A stretch of DNA of 64,000 nucleotides from Burkholderia cepacia GG4 (GCF_000292915.1 NC_018513.1:186001-250000); one strand, 5' to 3'. Shown: positions 1-9,809, numbered from the stretch's first letter. The notes: generated by a model from the letters alone, not told the origin. Program-made: numbers and translations.

Positions 1-1
1 G

Positions 2-535
2 GGTGCGGCTGCGTCCGATTCGATGCGCTACGGCGCATACGCGATGGAAGTGCTGATCAACGAACTGATCAAGGCGGGCGGGCGCCGCGAACGCATCGAG
101 GCGAAGGTATTCGGCGGCGCGGCCGTGCTGGCCGGGATGACCACGATCAACATCGGCGATCGCAACGCGGATTTCGTGCGCCGCTACCTTGCGCTCGAAC
201 GCATCCGCATCACCGCGGAGGATTTGCAGGGCGTGCACCCGCGCAAGGTCGCGTTCATGCCGCGCACGGGCCGCGCGATGGTGAAGAAGCTGCGGCTGCA
301 GGTGCCGGGCGTCACCGAGCGCGAAGCCGCGCTGGCGCGCGAAGCCGACCGCGTGCGCGCCGCCCGGCCGCGCGCGCACGTCGAGCTGTTCGCGGCGAAG
401 CGCCCGGCCGCACCGCCGCCGGCGCGTCCGCGCATCGAGCTGTTCGGCGCCCGCGGCGCCGGCAGCGCGCAGGCGGCGAACCCGAAGGCCGGCAGCCCGT
501 TGGCGGGCAACCTTTCGAGAAAGCAGGAGGCATGA
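2..535 (+). CDS. cheD: Chemoreceptor glutamine deamidase CheD (5' end outside window)
   Basis: CheD deamidates glutamines in chemoreceptors and works with CheB/CheR in adaptation. The frame is open from base 2, so the N-terminal part (roughly the first 60 residues of a usual CheD of about 230) lies outside the window. The visible part contains the typical [14 protein letters not shown] stretch, then [14 protein letters not shown] and [10 protein letters not shown]. The C-terminal 60 residues are Ala/Pro/Arg-rich and poorly conserved. The stop overlaps the cheB start (ATGA at 532-535), so the two are probably translationally coupled. Confidence 0.93.
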   Translation, partial: GAAASDSMRYGAYAMEVLINELIKAGGRRERIEAKVFGGAAVLAGMTTINIGDRNADFVRRYLALERIRITAEDLQGVHPRKVAFMPRTGRAMVKKLRLQVPGVTEREAALAREADRVRAARPRAHVELFAAKRPAAPPPARPRIELFGARGAGSAQAANPKAGSPLAGNLSRKQEA

Positions 536-1623
536 CCGCAGTGCAGAAGATCAAAGTGTTGTGCGTCGACGACTCGGCGCTGATTCGCAGCCTGATGACG
601 GAGATCATCAATAGCCAGCCCGACATGACGGTGTGCGCGACCGCGCCCGATCCGCTCGTCGCGCGCGAACTCATCAAGCAGCACAACCCGGACGTCCTGA
701 CGCTGGACGTCGAAATGCCGCGCATGGACGGGCTCGACTTCCTCGAGAAGCTGATGCGCTTGCGGCCGATGCCGGTCGTGATGGTGTCGTCGCTGACCGA
801 GCGCGGCTCGGAGATCACGCTGCGCGCGCTCGAACTCGGCGCGGTGGATTTTGTGACGAAACCACGCGTCGGGATTCGCGACGGCATGCTCGACTATGCG
901 GAGAAGCTCGCGGACAAGATCCGCGCGGCGTCGCGCGCGCGCGTGCGGCAGGCGCCGCAGCCGCAGGCAGTCGCGCGCGCAGCGGGCAGCCACCCGGCCG
1001 CGCCGCTGGTCAACAACCCGCTCGTCAGTACCGAGAAGCTGATCATCATCGGCGCGTCGACGGGCGGCACCGAGGCGATCCGCGAAGTGCTGACGCCGCT
1101 GCCGCCGGATGCGCCGGCGGTGCTGATCGCGCAGCACATGCCGCCCGGCTTCACGAAATCGTTCGCGCAGCGGCTCAACGGCCTGTGCCGGATCGCGGTG
1201 AAGGAAGCCGAGCACGGCGAGCGGGTGCTGCCCGGCCATGCGTATATCGCGCCGGGCCATGCGCACCTGTTGCTCGCACGCAGCGGCGCAAACTACATCG
1301 CGCAGCTGTCCGACGAGCCGCCGGTGAATCGCCATCGCCCGTCGGTCGACGTGCTGTTCCGCTCGGCGGCGCAGCACGCGGGCAAGAACGCGATCGGCGT
1401 GATCCTCACGGGGATGGGTCGCGACGGCGCGGCCGGCCTGCTGGACATGAAGCGCGCGGGCGCCCACACCTTTGCGCAGGACGAGGCGAGTTGCATCGTG
1501 TTCGGGATGCCACGCGAGGCGATCGCGCTCGGCGGCGCGGACGAGATCGCGCCGCTCGCCGAGATGAGCCGGCGCGTGATGGCGCGGCTCGCAACGATGG
1601 GCGACCGCGTGCAGCGGGTCTGA
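532..1623 (+). CDS. cheB: Chemotaxis response regulator protein-glutamate methylesterase CheB
   Basis: CheB removes methyl groups from chemoreceptors when phosphorylated by CheA. The 363-residue protein has an N-terminal receiver domain (acidic pair D13/D14, phospho-acceptor D59 in [11 protein letters not shown]110), a variable Arg/Ala/Pro-rich linker at about 132-165, and the C-terminal methylesterase domain. Its catalytic triad is visible: S176 in GASTGG, H202 in AQHMPPGFT and D298 in GMGRDG. Length and domain order are normal. It overlaps cheD by 4 bases and is followed by cheY after 67 bases. Confidence 0.97.
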   Translation: MTAVQKIKVLCVDDSALIRSLMTEIINSQPDMTVCATAPDPLVARELIKQHNPDVLTLDVEMPRMDGLDFLEKLMRLRPMPVVMVSSLTERGSEITLRALELGAVDFVTKPRVGIRDGMLDYAEKLADKIRAASRARVRQAPQPQAVARAAGSHPAAPLVNNPLVSTEKLIIIGASTGGTEAIREVLTPLPPDAPAVLIAQHMPPGFTKSFAQRLNGLCRIAVKEAEHGERVLPGHAYIAPGHAHLLLARSGANYIAQLSDEPPVNRHRPSVDVLFRSAAQHAGKNAIGVILTGMGRDGAAGLLDMKRAGAHTFAQDEASCIVFGMPREAIALGGADEIAPLAEMSRRVMARLATMGDRVQRV

Positions 1624-1690
1624 ATGAAATGTCACGGGGCGCGTGCGACGCTGCGGGTCCCGACGGTAACGAATCTGCAAAGGAACGACG

Positions 1691-2086
1691 ATGGACAAGA
1701 GCATGAAAATCCTGGTGGTGGACGATTTCCCGACGATGCGCAGGATCGTCCGCAACCTGCTCAAGGAACTGGGCTATACGAACGTCGACGAAGCCGAGGA
1801 CGGCGCAGCCGGCCTCGCACGGTTGCGCGGCGGCGGCTTCGACTTCGTGATTTCGGACTGGAACATGCCGAACCTCGACGGCCTCGCGATGCTGAAGGAA
1901 ATCCGCGGGGACGCGACGCTCACGCACCTGCCGGTGCTGATGGTCACGGCCGAGTCGAAGAAGGAAAACATCATCGCGGCCGCGCAGGCGGGCGCGAGCG
2001 GCTACGTCGTGAAGCCGTTCACGGCCGCGACGCTCGACGAGAAGCTGAACAAGATCATCGAAAAGATGGCGAAGGCCGGGAGCTGA
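1691..2086 (+). CDS. cheY: Chemotaxis response regulator CheY
   Basis: Single-domain receiver of 131 residues that carries the signal from CheA to the flagellar switch protein FliM. Key residues are all present: D11/D12, phospho-acceptor D56 in [12 protein letters not shown]86 in VTAES and K108 in VVKPF. No output domain follows. A GGAACGACG stretch lies just before the ATG. The stop is one base from the cheZ start, so cheY and cheZ are co-translated or nearly so. Confidence 0.97.
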   Translation: MDKSMKILVVDDFPTMRRIVRNLLKELGYTNVDEAEDGAAGLARLRGGGFDFVISDWNMPNLDGLAMLKEIRGDATLTHLPVLMVTAESKKENIIAAAQAGASGYVVKPFTAATLDEKLNKIIEKMAKAGS

Positions 2087-2087
2087 C

Positions 2088-2819
2088 GTGAACGAGTCGA
2101 TCCATGCGGCGCTCGCCGGCGCGGCGTTCAGTGCCGAGAGCCACGCAGAAGGGGCCGATTTCGCGAGCGACCGGATCCTCGCGCGCATCGGCCACGTCAC
2201 GCGCACGCTGCGCGATTCGATGCGCGAGCTCGGACTCGACAAGCATGTCGAGCGCGCGGCGGAAGCCGTGCCCGATGCGCGCGACCGTCTGCGCTACGTT
2301 GCGACGATGACCGAGCAGGCGGCCGAGCGCGTGCTGAACGCGATCGAGATCGCCAAGCCGGTGCAGGAGCGCATCCAGAATGAGGCCGAGGCGCTCGACG
2401 CCCGCTGGGCGCAGTGGTACGCGGCGCCGATCGAGCACGCGGAAGTGCGCGAGCTGATGGGCGATACGCGCACGTTCCTGCACGCGCTGCCCGAAGCGAC
2501 TTCCGCGACCAGCGCGCAGCTGCTCGAGATCATGCTCGCGCAGGATTTCCAGGACCTGACCGGGCAAGTGATCAAGAAGATCATGGAGATGGTCTACCTG
2601 ATCGAGCAGCAGCTGCTCACCGTGCTCGTCGAGAACATCGCGCCCGAGCGGCGCGAGCAGTTCGCGGCGACCGCGGCCGCACTCGCGGCCGAGCAGATCA
2701 GCGCGACCGGCAGCCCCGAGTCGCTGCTGAACGGGCCGCAGATCGCGCCCGAAGGCAAGTCCGACGTCGTGCAGGACCAGGCGCAGGTCGACGACCTGCT
2801 CGCGAGCCTCGGCTTCTGA
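2088..2819 (+). CDS. cheZ: Protein phosphatase CheZ
   Basis: CheZ speeds dephosphorylation of CheY-P. The 243-residue protein starts with GTG one base after the cheY stop. It is a long helical protein; the catalytic segment [14 protein letters not shown] (about residues 155-168) carries the Gln that inserts into the CheY active site, and the C-terminal tail [10 protein letters not shown] is the CheY-binding helix seen in the family. It is the last chemotaxis gene here; a non-motility block follows before flhB. Confidence 0.95.
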   Translation: MNESIHAALAGAAFSAESHAEGADFASDRILARIGHVTRTLRDSMRELGLDKHVERAAEAVPDARDRLRYVATMTEQAAERVLNAIEIAKPVQERIQNEAEALDARWAQWYAAPIEHAEVRELMGDTRTFLHALPEATSATSAQLLEIMLAQDFQDLTGQVIKKIMEMVYLIEQQLLTVLVENIAPERREQFAATAAALAAEQISATGSPESLLNGPQIAPEGKSDVVQDQAQVDDLLASLGF

Positions 2820-3077
2820 GCTTGCCGCCTCGCGCCGGCGCCCGTTCGTTTCGTCGGGCGGCCCGGTGCGCATGGCTTTTGCCGTTCCCCGGGCCCACCG
2901 CGAGCGGGCCGCGCTGCCTGTCATGCCGCGGCAATTTGACACTCCGGCACACTCCGGAGGCATACTACGCGTCAGCAGCAACGAAGCGTCAATCTTGAGA
3001 CTTTCATTCGTTGACCCACGGGGCCGAGCCTGATGGCGGTGCCGCTGGCAACGAAGCCAGTCCCTTTGGGGGGGAAC

Positions 3078-3581
3078 GTGAAGCTGAAACGCTTGGGCTG
3101 GGCCGTCGCGCACGCGACGGCAGCGACGGGTGTGCTGTGGGCGGTCCACGCACACGCCGAATTGGGCGGCGCGCCGATGTCGCCGCCGGCGGACGATCAT
3201 GCCGCCACGGTGCGCACGATGCAGCGCGCGATGCGCTCGGCCGACGGTGTGCAGGCGAGCGCGGCCGCGTACACCGTTCGCGAGATCACGCTCGCGTCGG
3301 GCACTGTCATCCACGAATACACGTCCGTCACCGGCGCCGTGTTCGGCCTCGCATGGCGCGGGCCGAGCATGCCGGACCTCGAGTCGCTGCTCGGCGGCTA
3401 TTTCCCGCAATACACCGCCGGTGTCCAGGCGGCGCACGCGGCGGGCGGCTGGCGCGCGCCCGTGTCCGTCGAGACGAGCGGCCTCGTCATCCGGACGGGC
3501 GGCCACATGGGCGCCTTCGCGGGGCAGGCATGGCTGCCGGCCGCGCTGCCGGCCGGCCTGACCGGCACCGACATCCAGTGA
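3078..3581 (+). CDS. DUF2844 domain protein, exported
   Basis: Small exported protein of unknown function, recognised as DUF2844 from its pattern and its pairing with DUF3443. From the GTG at 3078 it has 167 residues with a signal peptide ending near AVHAHAELG. I chose this GTG because a G-rich ribosome-binding stretch (GGGGGGGAA) sits just before it; an in-frame ATG at 3033 would add 15 residues but has no clear site. A YTVREITLASGTVIHEY segment and a GLAWRGPSMPDL segment are the recognisable parts. It ends 16 bases before the DUF3443 lipoprotein, so the two probably form an operon. Confidence 0.8.
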   Translation: MKLKRLGWAVAHATAATGVLWAVHAHAELGGAPMSPPADDHAATVRTMQRAMRSADGVQASAAAYTVREITLASGTVIHEYTSVTGAVFGLAWRGPSMPDLESLLGGYFPQYTAGVQAAHAAGGWRAPVSVETSGLVIRTGGHMGAFAGQAWLPAALPAGLTGTDIQ

Positions 3582-3597
3582 CAGCGGGAGAGCGATC

Positions 3598-4848
3598 GTG
3601 AATATTCCTCTTACCTTCAAGCGCTGGCTCGGCCTCCTGGGCCTGGCGGCTGCCACGGCGATGCTCATGGCCGCATGCGGCGGCGGCGGCGACAACAATG
3701 GCGGGAGCGGCGGCAGCAACGGCGGCTCCAGCGTGTCGGACGGCAATACCGCGAACACGGCCGTGATTTCGGTCGGCACCGGCGTCGCGCGCGTGATCAA
3801 CATCCCGACGGTCAACGTGAAGATCTGTGCGCCGGGCACGTCGAATTGCCAGGTGGTCAACAACGTGCTCGTCGACACCGCGTCGTATGGGCTGCGGCTG
3901 GTCGGCAGCGCCGTGTCTGGCGTGCTCGGCAGCCTGCCGCAGGTGACGAGCGGCGGCGCGCCGGTTGCCGAGTGCGGCAAGTTCGTGACGAGCTTCACCT
4001 GGGGCTCGGTGCGTACTGTCGACCTGTCGATCGGCACCGAGCGGGCGAGTTCGCTGCCGGTGCAGATCATCGGCGATCTCGGTACGACCAACGTGCCGAG
4101 CTCGTGCTCGAACAACGGTGCCAGAACGTCGGCCAACACGGCGAGCGATCTCGGCGCGAACGGCATCCTCGGCATCGGGCCGGCGCCGCTCGACTGCGGC
4201 ACGACCTGCGCGACGTCGACGTCGGCGACCTCCAACAACTACTACGCGTGCCCGAACGGCAATTCGAGCTGCGCGGTCGCGCTGGTGCCGGTCAACCAGC
4301 AGGTGGCCAACCCGGTCCATCGCTTCGCGACCGACAACAACGGCGTGATCGTGCAGATGCCGAGCGTCTCGAGCAGCGGGCAGGGCAGCGCGACCGGCCT
4401 GCTGACGTTCGGGATCGGTACGCAGAGCAACAACGCGCTTGCCGCATCGACGGTGCTGACGTCGACGACGACCGGCGACGTGAGCGCGACGTTCCTCGGC
4501 GGCGCCGTGACCGCGTTCTTCGATACGGGCTCGAACGCGTATTTCTTCAACGATTCGGCGCAGACGCCGTGCCCGGTCAACAAGCAGTTCTACTGCCCGT
4601 CGTCGTCGACCACTTATACGGCGACGCTGACCGGCCAGAACGGTACGACGGGCGGCGTGTCGATGCCGGTCGCGAACGCCGATGCGCTGTTTACGAACAC
4701 GTCGACGTTCGCGTTCAACGACATCGCCGGCCCGTTCGGCGCGGCCGGGTGGCTCGATCTCGGCATGCCGCATTTCTACGGCAAGACGATCTACTTCGGG
4801 ATGGACAAGACCGGGAGCGGCGGCGCGCAGCCTTACGTCGCGTTCTGA
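3598..4848 (+). CDS. DUF3443 lipoprotein with pepsin-like aspartic-protease motifs
   Basis: Annotated family is DUF3443, function unknown. The 416-residue protein starts with GTG, has a lipoprotein signal (LMAAC, C27) and a Gly/Ser/Asn-rich linker to about residue 50. I see two copies of an aspartic-protease-like motif, LVDTAS (D93) and FFDTGS (D309), each followed by hydrophobic residues. Between them is GANGILGIG (187-195), like the DGILGL of pepsins, and near the end a GWLDLGMPHFYGKTIYFGMD stretch resembling the pepsin ILGD..L..YY.VFD segment. This suggests a bilobal pepsin-fold lipoprotein; activity is inference. A strong terminator follows. Confidence 0.85.
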   Translation: MNIPLTFKRWLGLLGLAAATAMLMAACGGGGDNNGGSGGSNGGSSVSDGNTANTAVISVGTGVARVINIPTVNVKICAPGTSNCQVVNNVLVDTASYGLRLVGSAVSGVLGSLPQVTSGGAPVAECGKFVTSFTWGSVRTVDLSIGTERASSLPVQIIGDLGTTNVPSSCSNNGARTSANTASDLGANGILGIGPAPLDCGTTCATSTSATSNNYYACPNGNSSCAVALVPVNQQVANPVHRFATDNNGVIVQMPSVSSSGQGSATGLLTFGIGTQSNNALAASTVLTSTTTGDVSATFLGGAVTAFFDTGSNAYFFNDSAQTPCPVNKQFYCPSSSTTYTATLTGQNGTTGGVSMPVANADALFTNTSTFAFNDIAGPFGAAGWLDLGMPHFYGKTIYFGMDKTGSGGAQPYVAF

Positions 4849-4872
4849 CGCGGCACGGGCAGCAGCAGCAAA

Positions 4873-4898
4873 GGGGGCGAGCGATCGCCCCCTTTTTT
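4873..4898 (+). terminator. Rho-independent terminator after DUF3443
   Basis: A perfect 8-bp stem (GGGGGCGA / TCGCCCCC) with loop GCGA is followed by six T. It closes the DUF2844-DUF3443 unit. Confidence 0.85.
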
Positions 4899-4985
4899 AT
4901 TTGTGCGCGGGCCGCGGTGTCCGGGTGCAGCGCCTACGATATAAGACCGGCACCGATGCCGGGACGACATCGAGGAGACACCGCC

Positions 4986-5483
4986 ATGAGCCAGCGCATT
5001 CAACGCATCACGCCGTTCCTGTGGTTCGACTGCGACGCCGAGGCGGCCGCCGGCTTCTACGTGTCGGTGTTCGACGACGCGCGCATCGTGCACGTCGCGC
5101 GCTACGGCAAGTCCGGCGCGCAGGCGTCCGGGCAGGCCGAGGGCGCGGTGATGACGGTGTCGTTCGAACTCGACGGGCAGGGCTTCCTCGCGCTGAACGG
5201 CGGTCCGGCGTTCCCGCTCACGCCGGCCGTGTCGTTCGTCGTCAACTGCCGCGACCAGCGCGAGATCGACCGCTACTGGGCGGCGCTGGCCGAAGGCGGC
5301 GACGAGCGCGCGCAGCAGTGCGGCTGGCTGCGCGACCGCTTCGGCGTGTCGTGGCAGGTCGTGCCCGTGCAGATGCCCGAACTGATGGCGGGCGACCCGG
5401 CACGCGCCGAGCGCGTGATGGCGCAAGTGTTGAAGATGAAGAAGCTTGATCTCGCTGTGCTGCAGCAGGCGGCGGCCGGCTAG
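4986..5483 (+). CDS. VOC family (PhnB-like glyoxalase fold) protein
   Basis: A 165-residue protein of the PhnB/3-demethylubiquinone-methyltransferase-like branch of the vicinal oxygen chelate superfamily. Visible marks are ITPFLWFDCDAEAAAGFYVSVF at the N-terminus, GFLALNGGPAF, the GWLRDRFGVSWQVVP segment and the C-terminal MKKLDLAVLQQA. The substrate cannot be told from sequence. The ATG is preceded by an unusually good GAGGAGACA ribosome-binding site (4972-4980), fully complementary to the repeats of the small RNA candidate at 53.55 kb. It stands alone between a terminator and an AT-rich gap. Confidence 0.88.
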   Translation: MSQRIQRITPFLWFDCDAEAAAGFYVSVFDDARIVHVARYGKSGAQASGQAEGAVMTVSFELDGQGFLALNGGPAFPLTPAVSFVVNCRDQREIDRYWAALAEGGDERAQQCGWLRDRFGVSWQVVPVQMPELMAGDPARAERVMAQVLKMKKLDLAVLQQAAAG

Positions 5484-5834
5484 CGCGAAGGCCGGCCGGG
5501 ACGCGATGCCTTCGCGCGTGCGCGTGCCGAACGTGGATATTCCGGCCGGCCGGTTAATCGCTTGCCCGGCGATCGTTTCGATTATCGATTGTGTTGCGTT
5601 TCATTCGGATGTAATCAATTGATGAATTATCGTCTTGTTATTTTTTCTGGAACATCACGATTATGAAAATAATGTGACGTGCGAATCGGCGATCCGGGGT
5701 GCCGCTGTCGTGGCCGTTCCTGGGGCGTATTGGCGCACCGTGGCACGCGAAAATGGATGGAGTCGGCTGAAATTCAAACTTATAATGCCCGCGGTGTTTT
5801 CGGGGTGTTTGATATAAAACATGAGGGCAATAAA
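5484..5834. promoter_or_regulatory. AT-rich gap with a TATAAT box before the DUF805 gene
   Basis: Some 350 bases without a gene, clearly richer in A/T than the flanks. A consensus TATAAT at 5781-5786 lies about 50 bases before the DUF805 start, with only a weak -35 match upstream. The likely ribosome-binding site is GAGGGCAA at 5823. No convincing ORF or RNA was seen in the rest. Confidence 0.45.
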
Positions 5835-6215
5835 ATGAATTTCAGTGAAGCCGTTCGTTCTGCGCTCAATCAATACACGAAATTCGAGGGCCGCGCTCGG
5901 CGTGCGGAATACTGGTATTTCGCGTTGCTCACGAGCGTCGTGTCGATCATCTGTCAGCTGATCACCATGGTGGGACACGATGCGGGCGCGATCTCGCTGC
6001 TGGTGACGATCGTCGCAGCGGTCGCGTCGCTCGCGCTGGTGCTGCCGAGCCTCGCGGTCACCGTCCGCCGCCTGCACGATACGGGCCACTCCGGCTGGCT
6101 CCTGCTGATCGCGTTCGTTCCGCTGGTCGGCGGCATCCTGCTGCTCGTGTGGATGTGCTCGCGCGGCACCAACGGACCGAACCGCTACGGCACGGATCCG
6201 ATTCCGGCCATCTGA
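5835..6215 (+). CDS. DUF805 small membrane protein
   Basis: A 126-residue integral membrane protein of the DUF805 family, whose function is unknown. It opens with the family-typical NFSEAVRSALNQYTKFEGRA and R-A-E-Y-W-Y-F, then three to four hydrophobic segments, and the late motif VRRLHDTGHSGW plus a C-terminal GTNGPNRYG. I chose the ATG at 5835 because GAGGG is correctly placed before it. It is separated from both neighbours and probably a single-gene unit. Confidence 0.9.
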   Translation: MNFSEAVRSALNQYTKFEGRARRAEYWYFALLTSVVSIICQLITMVGHDAGAISLLVTIVAAVASLALVLPSLAVTVRRLHDTGHSGWLLLIAFVPLVGGILLLVWMCSRGTNGPNRYGTDPIPAI

Positions 6216-6222
6216 GCGCCGT

Positions 6223-6256
6223 CCGCCCCGACGCACGACGCCGTCGCGTCGGGGCG
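6223..6256 (+). terminator. GC-rich hairpin after the DUF805 gene
   Basis: Perfect 12-bp arms (CCGCCCCGACGC / GCGTCGGGGCGG) with an 10-base loop right after the stop codon. There is no T tract, so termination is only likely. Confidence 0.5.
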
Positions 6257-6510
6257 GCTGGCTCATCGCAGCGCCGCTGCAACGATTCCCCGCCTCATCC
6301 GTCCTGACACTGCATCACGCATCCCGGCGACGCGTTTTCCACCGCCTCCGCACGCGCCGCATCAGTCCATCCCCGCCGCCGCGCCGCCTCGCCCGATTCC
6401 CCGAAATACCCCCCTTTCCCGGCTTTGCTCGACCGATCGGCGTTTGACGCGCGCATGAATAATCGGTGTCACTGGAAAGCGGCATGTCGCCGTACCCGAC
6501 TGGAGGCCCC

Positions 6511-7710
6511 GTGGCAGACGAGAGCGATCTCGACAGAACAGAAGCCGCCACTCCGAGACGCCGCGAGAAGGCGCGCGAGGAGGGGCAGGTCGCGCGCTCG
6601 CGCGAACTGGCTTCGTTCGCGCTGCTCGCGGCCGGGTTCTACGGCGCGTGGCTGCTCGCGGGTCCGTCGGGCGCCCATCTGCAGGCGATGCTGCGCGGCG
6701 CGTTCGCGTTCGACCGCGCCACCGCGTTCGACACGCACCGGATGCTGTCGGCGGCCGGCAGCGCGAGCGTCGAAGGCCTCGCCGCGCTGCTGCCGATCCT
6801 CGCGCTCACCGGCCTCGCCGCGCTGCTCGCGCCAATGGCGCTCGGCGGCTGGCTGATCTCGCAGAAGACCTTCGAGCTGAAGTTCGACCGCCTGAACCCG
6901 ATCTCGGGCCTCGGCCGCATCTTCTCGATCCAGGGGCCGATCCAGCTCGGGATGTCGCTCGCGAAGACCCTGATCGTCGGCGGGATCGGCGGGATTGCGA
7001 TCTGGCGCAGCAAGGACGAACTGCTCGGTCTCGCGACGCAGCCGCTCGGCTCGGCGCTCGCGGATGCGATGCATCTGGTCGCCGTGTGCTGCGGCACGAC
7101 GGTCGCCGGGATGCTGGTGGTCGCCGCGCTCGATGTGCCGTACCAACTCTGGCAGTACAACAAGAAGTTGCGCATGACGAAGGAAGAAGTGAAGCGCGAG
7201 CATCGCGAGAACGAAGGCGATCCGCACGTGAAGGGCCGGATCCGCCAGCAGCAGCGCGCGATCGCGCGGCGCAGGATGATGGCCGCCGTGCCGAAGGCCG
7301 ACGTGGTCGTCACGAACCCGACGCACTTCGCCGTCGCGCTGCAATACACGGACGGCGAGATGCGCGCGCCGAAGGTCGTCGCGAAGGGCGTGAACCTCGT
7401 CGCTGCGCGCATCCGCGACCTCGCGGCCGAGCACAACGTGCCGCTGCTCGAGGCGCCGCCGCTCGCGCGTTCGCTGTATCACAACGTCGAACTCGAACGC
7501 GAGATCCCCGGCTCGCTGTACTCGGCCGTCGCCGAGGTGCTCGCGTGGGTCTACCAGTTGCGGCGCTTCCGCTCGGAAGGCGGCGCGTTCCCGGCCGCGC
7601 CGGTCGATCTCGACGTGCCGGCCGAACTCGACAAGGGCACGTCGGTCGCGGCCGACGACGAGCGCGAGGAAGCCGAGGACACGCTCGGCAAGCAAGGGAA
7701 CGCAGCATGA
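6511..7710 (+). CDS. flhB: Flagellar type III export protein FlhB
   Basis: Membrane component of the flagellar export gate and switch of substrate specificity. From the GTG at 6511 the protein has 399 residues and begins ADESDLDRTEAATPRRREKA, the normal family start; GGAGG at 6502 precedes it. An upstream in-frame GTG at 6466 would add an atypical extension. After four hydrophobic segments the cytoplasmic domain contains the self-cleavage motif NPTH at residues 269-272. The stop overlaps the flhA start (ATGA). Confidence 0.95.
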   Translation: MADESDLDRTEAATPRRREKAREEGQVARSRELASFALLAAGFYGAWLLAGPSGAHLQAMLRGAFAFDRATAFDTHRMLSAAGSASVEGLAALLPILALTGLAALLAPMALGGWLISQKTFELKFDRLNPISGLGRIFSIQGPIQLGMSLAKTLIVGGIGGIAIWRSKDELLGLATQPLGSALADAMHLVAVCCGTTVAGMLVVAALDVPYQLWQYNKKLRMTKEEVKREHRENEGDPHVKGRIRQQQRAIARRRMMAAVPKADVVVTNPTHFAVALQYTDGEMRAPKVVAKGVNLVAARIRDLAAEHNVPLLEAPPLARSLYHNVELEREIPGSLYSAVAEVLAWVYQLRRFRSEGGAFPAAPVDLDVPAELDKGTSVAADDEREEAEDTLGKQGNAA

Positions 7711-9809
7711 GCACCCCGACCACCGGCCTGTTCGCCAAGCGAGCGAACCCGTTCGCGGGCACCAACCTGCGCGCGCTCGCGGGCCCGATCCTCATCTGCA
7801 TGATCCTGGGGATGATGATCCTGCCGCTGCCGCCGCTGCTGCTGGATCTGCTGTTCACGTTCAACATCGCGCTGTCGGTGATGGTGCTGCTCGTCAGCAT
7901 GTACACGATGAAGCCGCTCGATTTCGCGGCGTTTCCGAGCGTGCTGCTGTTCTCGACGCTGCTGCGCCTGTCGCTGAACGTCGCATCGACCCGCGTGGTG
8001 CTGCTCGAGGGCCATACGGGCCCCGACGCGGCGGGCCAGGTGATCGAGGCGTTCGGCCACTTCCTGGTCGGCGGCAACTTCGCGGTCGGCATCATCGTGT
8101 TCGTGATCCTGATGATCATCAACTTCATGGTGATCACCAAGGGTGCGGGGCGGATCGCCGAAGTGTCCGCACGCTTCACGCTCGACGCGATGCCCGGCAA
8201 GCAGATGGCGATCGACGCCGACCTGAATGCGGGCCTCATCAACGAAGAGCAGGCGCGCAAGCGTCGCCTGGCCGTGTCGCAGGAAGCCGAGTTCTACGGG
8301 TCGATGGACGGCGCGTCGAAGTTCGTGCGCGGTGACGCGATCGCGGGCCTGATCATCATGGCGATCAACGTGATCGGCGGGCTGATCGTCGGGATGGTGC
8401 AGCACGACATGAGCTTCGCGGCGGCCGGCACCAACTACACGCTGCTGACGATCGGCGACGGCCTCGTCGCGCAGATCCCGTCGCTCGTGATCTCGACGGC
8501 GGCCGGCGTGATCGTGTCGCGGGTCGCGACCGACGAGGACATCGGCACGCAGATCACCGGCCAGCTGTTCACGAATCCGCGTGTGCTGACCATTACCGGC
8601 GCGATCATCGTGCTGATGGGGCTGATCCCGGGCATGCCGCACTTCGCGTTCCTCGCGCTCGGCGGCGGCGCGATCTGGCTGGCCCGCACGCAGGTCCGCC
8701 GCGCCGCGGCCCGCCAGGCGGCGGGCGACGTGACCGAGGTCGCGCCGCCCGCCGCGCTGTCGGGCGACAGCCACGAGGCGACCTGGGACGACGTGCAGCT
8801 GATCGACCCGCTCGGCCTCGAAGTCGGCTACCGGCTGATTCCGCTTGTCGACAAGAACAGCGACGGTGAGTTGCTCAAGCGCATCAAGAGCATCCGCAAG
8901 AAATTCGCGCAGGAAATCGGCTTCCTGCCGCCGGTGATCCATATCCGCGACAACCTCGAGCTGCGGCCGAACGCGTACCGGATCGCGCTGAAGGGCGTCG
9001 AGATCGGCACGGGCGAAGTGTTCCCGGGCCAGTGGCTCGCGATCAATCCGGGCCAGGTGACGGCCGCGTTGCCGGGCGCCGTGACGCAGGATCCGGCGTT
9101 CGGGCTGCCGGCCGTGTGGATCGACGTCGCGATGCGCGAGCAGGCGCAGGTGTACGGTTACACGGTGGTCGACGCGAGCACGGTCGTCGCGACCCACCTG
9201 AACCATCTGGTCGTCCAGCACGCGGCCGAACTGCTCGGCCGCCAGGAAGTGCAGTCGCTCGTCGAGCGCACCGGCAAGGACGCGCCGTCGCTCGTCGAGG
9301 ACCTCGTGCCGAAGACGATCTCGCTGACCACGCTGCAGAAAGTACTGCAGAACCTGCTCGAGGAAGGCGTGCCGATCCGCGACATGCGCACGATCCTCGA
9401 GGCCGTGTCCGAGCAGGCGGGCCGCGGCGACGCGTATGAGATCACCGCCGCGGTGCGGCTGTCGCTCGGCCGCGCGATCACCCAGCAGTGGTATCCGGGC
9501 GCCGGCGAGATGCAGGTGATGGGACTCGATTCGAATCTCGAGCGCGTACTGTCGCAGGCGCTCGCCACCGGCGCGAACCCGGGCCTCGAACCCGGCCTCG
9601 CGCACAACCTTTTGACCGGCACGCAGCAAGCGATGCTGCGTCAACAGAATCTCGGGCTGCCGCCCGTGCTGCTCGTGCAGCACGCGCTGCGCGCGATGCT
9701 CGCGCGCTTTCTGCGCCGCAGCCTGCCGCAACTGAAAGTGCTGTCGTACGCCGAAGTGCCGGATACACGCACGATCAAAGTCGTTAACGTCATCGGGGGT
9801 TCCGCTTGA
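7707..9809 (+). CDS. flhA: Flagellar biosynthesis protein FlhA
   Basis: Large gate protein of the flagellar type III export apparatus. The 700-residue protein has the expected hydrophobic N-terminal half with about eight membrane spans (for example PILICMILGMMILPLPPLLL), the FHIPEP-family loop including ITKGAGRIAEVSARFTLDAM, and a soluble C-terminal domain from about residue 360 that docks substrates and chaperones. It overlaps flhB by 4 bases and flhF by 4 bases, so the run is tightly coupled. Confidence 0.97.
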   Translation: MSTPTTGLFAKRANPFAGTNLRALAGPILICMILGMMILPLPPLLLDLLFTFNIALSVMVLLVSMYTMKPLDFAAFPSVLLFSTLLRLSLNVASTRVVLLEGHTGPDAAGQVIEAFGHFLVGGNFAVGIIVFVILMIINFMVITKGAGRIAEVSARFTLDAMPGKQMAIDADLNAGLINEEQARKRRLAVSQEAEFYGSMDGASKFVRGDAIAGLIIMAINVIGGLIVGMVQHDMSFAAAGTNYTLLTIGDGLVAQIPSLVISTAAGVIVSRVATDEDIGTQITGQLFTNPRVLTITGAIIVLMGLIPGMPHFAFLALGGGAIWLARTQVRRAAARQAAGDVTEVAPPAALSGDSHEATWDDVQLIDPLGLEVGYRLIPLVDKNSDGELLKRIKSIRKKFAQEIGFLPPVIHIRDNLELRPNAYRIALKGVEIGTGEVFPGQWLAINPGQVTAALPGAVTQDPAFGLPAVWIDVAMREQAQVYGYTVVDASTVVATHLNHLVVQHAAELLGRQEVQSLVERTGKDAPSLVEDLVPKTISLTTLQKVLQNLLEEGVPIRDMRTILEAVSEQAGRGDAYEITAAVRLSLGRAITQQWYPGAGEMQVMGLDSNLERVLSQALATGANPGLEPGLAHNLLTGTQQAMLRQQNLGLPPVLLVQHALRAMLARFLRRSLPQLKVLSYAEVPDTRTIKVVNVIGGSA

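Noticed and set aside
2055..4238. 727-codon minus-strand ORF antisense to cheZ-DUF3443
   Set aside because: High G+C makes long antisense frames; the translation is Arg/Ala-rich without domains and the plus genes explain the region.
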